Shown piece after piece: positions 20,059 through 21,789 of a DNA stretch of 21,789 bases. The notes below the pieces were generated by a model, which saw only the letters and a list, made by a program, of their open reading frames with translations, was not told where the DNA came from and ran no database searches. The stretch comes from a virus, in the IMG/VR virus record IMGVR_UViG_3300015371_000208, positions 1 through 21,789 of that record, one strand, 5' to 3'. How positions within the stretch are numbered: position 1 is the first letter of the stretch; the number at the start of each line of letters is the position of its first letter. The position numbers and the translations under genes are program-made.

Positions 20059-20211
20059 CTACGCACCCCCCCCGCCGGTACTTGTGTCCACCCGGACCCT
20101 GTTAGAGCCCCTGTCGGCACGTATGGCAGCCTCACGGCGGTTTTTGGCCGCTTCCCGAACCCGCCACCGCGCGGACTGCCCGTGCTCCGGACATGTGACG
20201 TTGCCTCGCAT
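20059..20211 (-). CDS. Small basic protein with CxxH pair, 50 aa
   Basis: ATG 20211 has GAGGTG seven bases before it, a good ribosome site, and lies 12 bases after the terminase stop. The 50-residue protein has a TCPEHG motif at its N-terminus, a basic helix (RWRVREAAKNRREAAIRAD) and a Gly-rich end. It may be a DNA- or terminase-binding peptide; a function cannot be assigned. Its stop lies three bases before the portal start. Confidence 0.6.
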   Translation of the reverse strand: MRGNVTCPEHGQSARWRVREAAKNRREAAIRADRGSNRVRVDTSTGGGGA

Positions 20212-20223
20212 TAGGGCACCTCG

Positions 20224-21720
20224 CTAGTACACAAAGAATTCCAACGTTTCGGCCGCCGGTTCGGCCGCCGCTTGCACCGCCCACGCGGTGGCCCGGAGCA
20301 AATCCGAGCGGACCCCCTTGTGGGCCGGGGTGAGCCCGCCGTTAGAGGTGGGGACCAACCGGACCGAACCGACTTGGGCGGCCATGGCGTCATCCCCGGA
20401 ATGACACAACCGCCCCGAGCGGACCAAGCTCCGGAGCAGCGGAAGCCCCGCATAGGTGTGGGCGGTCCCGCACCGCTCCACCTCCGGCCCCAACACTTCG
20501 GCCAGCTCCGGTTCCGGGAGACTCCCGCCGGCCCGGATCCGGCCACCCCGCCGGCCCCGGGTGAACGCGGCCCACGCGTATGCCTCCGCCCGGGTGGTGA
20601 ACACGTCCCCCCACACCAACACCCGGCCGTCCGGGAGGTTCACGGCAGCGGCCGCCGCTGCCCCCAACCCGTAGTAGTCCTCCACCGCCACCGCCACCGG
20701 GCCATCCGGTACGGGCGCGTACAAGTCCGCCGCGTGGGCCCATTGGTCCGGGTCCACCAAAAGTTCCGCCCGGGCCGAAGCCACGATGCGGCGAACCGGC
20801 CACACGTTGAGGAATTGGGACCGGAAAGACTCCACCGGGTCCGCTTCGTCCGGGTCCACGCTTTGGCCGCCCGTGGCCCGGGCGTACTTGGCTTCCATGA
20901 GCCGTTCCCGAGCCGGCCCCCAATGCGGGGACGCCAACCGCCACGCGGCCCGGTCCCCCACCTCCGCGTCACGCGGTGCGGACCACTCCAAGAGCAGGGA
21001 GGTTCCGCCCGGTTCGGCCCACCGATCCAACAACGCGGCCCGGCGAACCGGGACCAACCCGGTACAGGACCGGTGGGCGGTGGAGAACATGACCAATTGG
21101 CCGTTGGAGGTTTCCGCCAACGTGGGTTCCAAACCCTCTTCCACGACGGCCGCCCCCAGCTTCCATGCCTCATCGGCCAACGCCAGCGTGGACGCGTAGC
21201 CATAGACCGATTGGTGGGCCCGGACCACCCACCGGTTGAGCCCGTCCGGGGTCCAAATCTCCTGTTGCCCGTTGGCTTCCCGGGTGGTGTAGCCAATCTC
21301 CCGGGACGCGATCCGGGCCCGCCGCTGCACCTCCGCGCACACTTGAATGTCCTTGCCGGTGTGCATCACCAATTGGGGTTCGCCGAACCGTGCCGCTTGA
21401 TGCAACCGCCACCACGCAAGGACCACCAACAGAACCGACTTCCCCACCTGTCGGGCCGTGGACACCAACACGTCCACCCACACCAACGCCCCCGCCGCGT
21501 CATGCTCCAACAGGCGGAACACCGCCAACGCTTGCCACCACCGGAGCGTGAGCCCCAACGTGGCCGCCAGCTCCACCACCTCCGGGCCGAAACTCCCCAC
21601 CGCGTCCGGGTGGGGTCCGCTCATGAGGCGCGGCCACGTGGCATCCGCCGGCACGGAGCGCAGATCCACCAACCACGGGCAGTCATCCCACACCGAATGT
21701 GACGGGCCGGGGGTCCCCAC
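20224..21720 (-). CDS. terL: Terminase large subunit
   Basis: From GTG 21720 the product is 498 residues. The ATPase has a Walker A-like STARQVGKS at 87-95 and a Walker B with D183-E184 (ALADEAW). The C-terminal half is the RNase H-type nuclease that cuts DNA at packaging start and end; an acidic AVEDYYG segment and DVF are likely metal-site residues. The start is uncertain: no good ribosome site precedes GTG 21720 and the frame stays open for 23 more codons to the window edge at 21789, so the gene may begin outside. The adjacent small terminase subunit is not in the window. The gene leads the visible late operon. Confidence 0.93.
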   Translation of the reverse strand: MGTPGPSHSVWDDCPWLVDLRSVPADATWPRLMSGPHPDAVGSFGPEVVELAATLGLTLRWWQALAVFRLLEHDAAGALVWVDVLVSTARQVGKSVLLVVLAWWRLHQAARFGEPQLVMHTGKDIQVCAEVQRRARIASREIGYTTREANGQQEIWTPDGLNRWVVRAHQSVYGYASTLALADEAWKLGAAVVEEGLEPTLAETSNGQLVMFSTAHRSCTGLVPVRRAALLDRWAEPGGTSLLLEWSAPRDAEVGDRAAWRLASPHWGPARERLMEAKYARATGGQSVDPDEADPVESFRSQFLNVWPVRRIVASARAELLVDPDQWAHAADLYAPVPDGPVAVAVEDYYGLGAAAAAAVNLPDGRVLVWGDVFTTRAEAYAWAAFTRGRRGGRIRAGGSLPEPELAEVLGPEVERCGTAHTYAGLPLLRSLVRSGRLCHSGDDAMAAQVGSVRLVPTSNGGLTPAHKGVRSDLLRATAWAVQAAAEPAAETLEFFVY

Positions 21721-21789
21721 GGACGGTTCTGCGTCGTCAGGGTCAGCAGCGTACGTTTCGGGGCCGTTTTGGGTAGGAAAGTACGCGGC

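Noticed and set aside
20272-21702. 476-codon plus-strand frame
   Set aside because: Antisense shadow of the large terminase; composition is Arg/Pro/His/Gly-rich with no domain.
1-21789. The window as one closed circular genome
   Set aside because: Joining the two ends creates no clean start for the large terminase, makes the HNH frame overlap it by over 100 bp, and leaves no small terminase gene. No shared end sequence is seen. A missing segment is more likely.
1-21789. tRNA genes, CRISPR arrays or insertion sequences
   Set aside because: No cloverleaf with a TψC-like GTTCGA arm, no spaced repeats with unique spacers, and no transposase or terminal inverted repeats were seen. A covariance-model scan would be the decisive test for tRNAs.

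Overview
The window is a GC-rich stretch of a temperate siphophage with an HK97-type head, or of the matching prophage or uncultivated viral contig. The host is most likely an actinomycete. Reasons for that host: the base composition, frequent GTG starts, gene chains joined by ATGA/GTGA overlaps, an ERF/RecB-like recombination set, actinophage-style small zinc-binding proteins, and a secreted protein of an actinobacterial type. I see no tRNA, rRNA, CRISPR array, insertion sequence or recognisable host gene.

Region by region. (1) 1-4634, minus strand: early/recombination operon, read right to left. It holds an excisionase-like HTH protein, a PD-(D/E)XK RecB/Cas4-like nuclease, two small proteins, an ERF single-strand annealing protein, an Hjc-like resolvase, two unknown proteins, a double zinc-ribbon protein and a winged-helix protein. 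The 3' end of the winged-helix gene runs into a tandem array of 24-bp palindromes (571-671). An HNH endonuclease gene follows and leaves the window at its left edge. (2) 4635-4940: divergent control region, rich in GGAACC-type direct and inverted repeats. (3) 4941-6330, plus strand: immunity repressor, a strong terminator, then two zinc-binding proteins, one with two C2H2 fingers. (4) 6434-6657: a 39-bp quasi-palindrome that could be attP, then a rho-independent terminator for the integrase. (5) 6658-8753, minus strand: serine integrase, a secreted BLIP/SmpA-like protein translationally coupled to it, and a zinc-ribbon protein. (6) 8857-21720, minus strand: late operon, read right to left: large terminase, portal, protease, an unexpected endonuclease/exonuclease/phosphatase (EEP) enzyme, a membrane peptide, major capsid, head-tail connectors, tail tube, tail chaperones, tape measure, minor tail proteins, an M23 peptidase with a probable internal start, and small unknowns.

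How it fits together: late genes build and package the particle. The repressor, its operators, the integrase and the putative attP run lysogeny. The early operon supplies recombination but no polymerase, helicase or primase, so host replication is presumably borrowed. An HNH gene at the left edge and the large terminase at the right edge suggest that the missing piece holds the small terminase and the cos/pac site. Main points for a second look: the palindromic array as a possible replication origin or regulator, the EEP enzyme in the capsid operon, the internal start in the lysin, the attP candidate, and a tail-chaperone frameshift without a standard slippery site.
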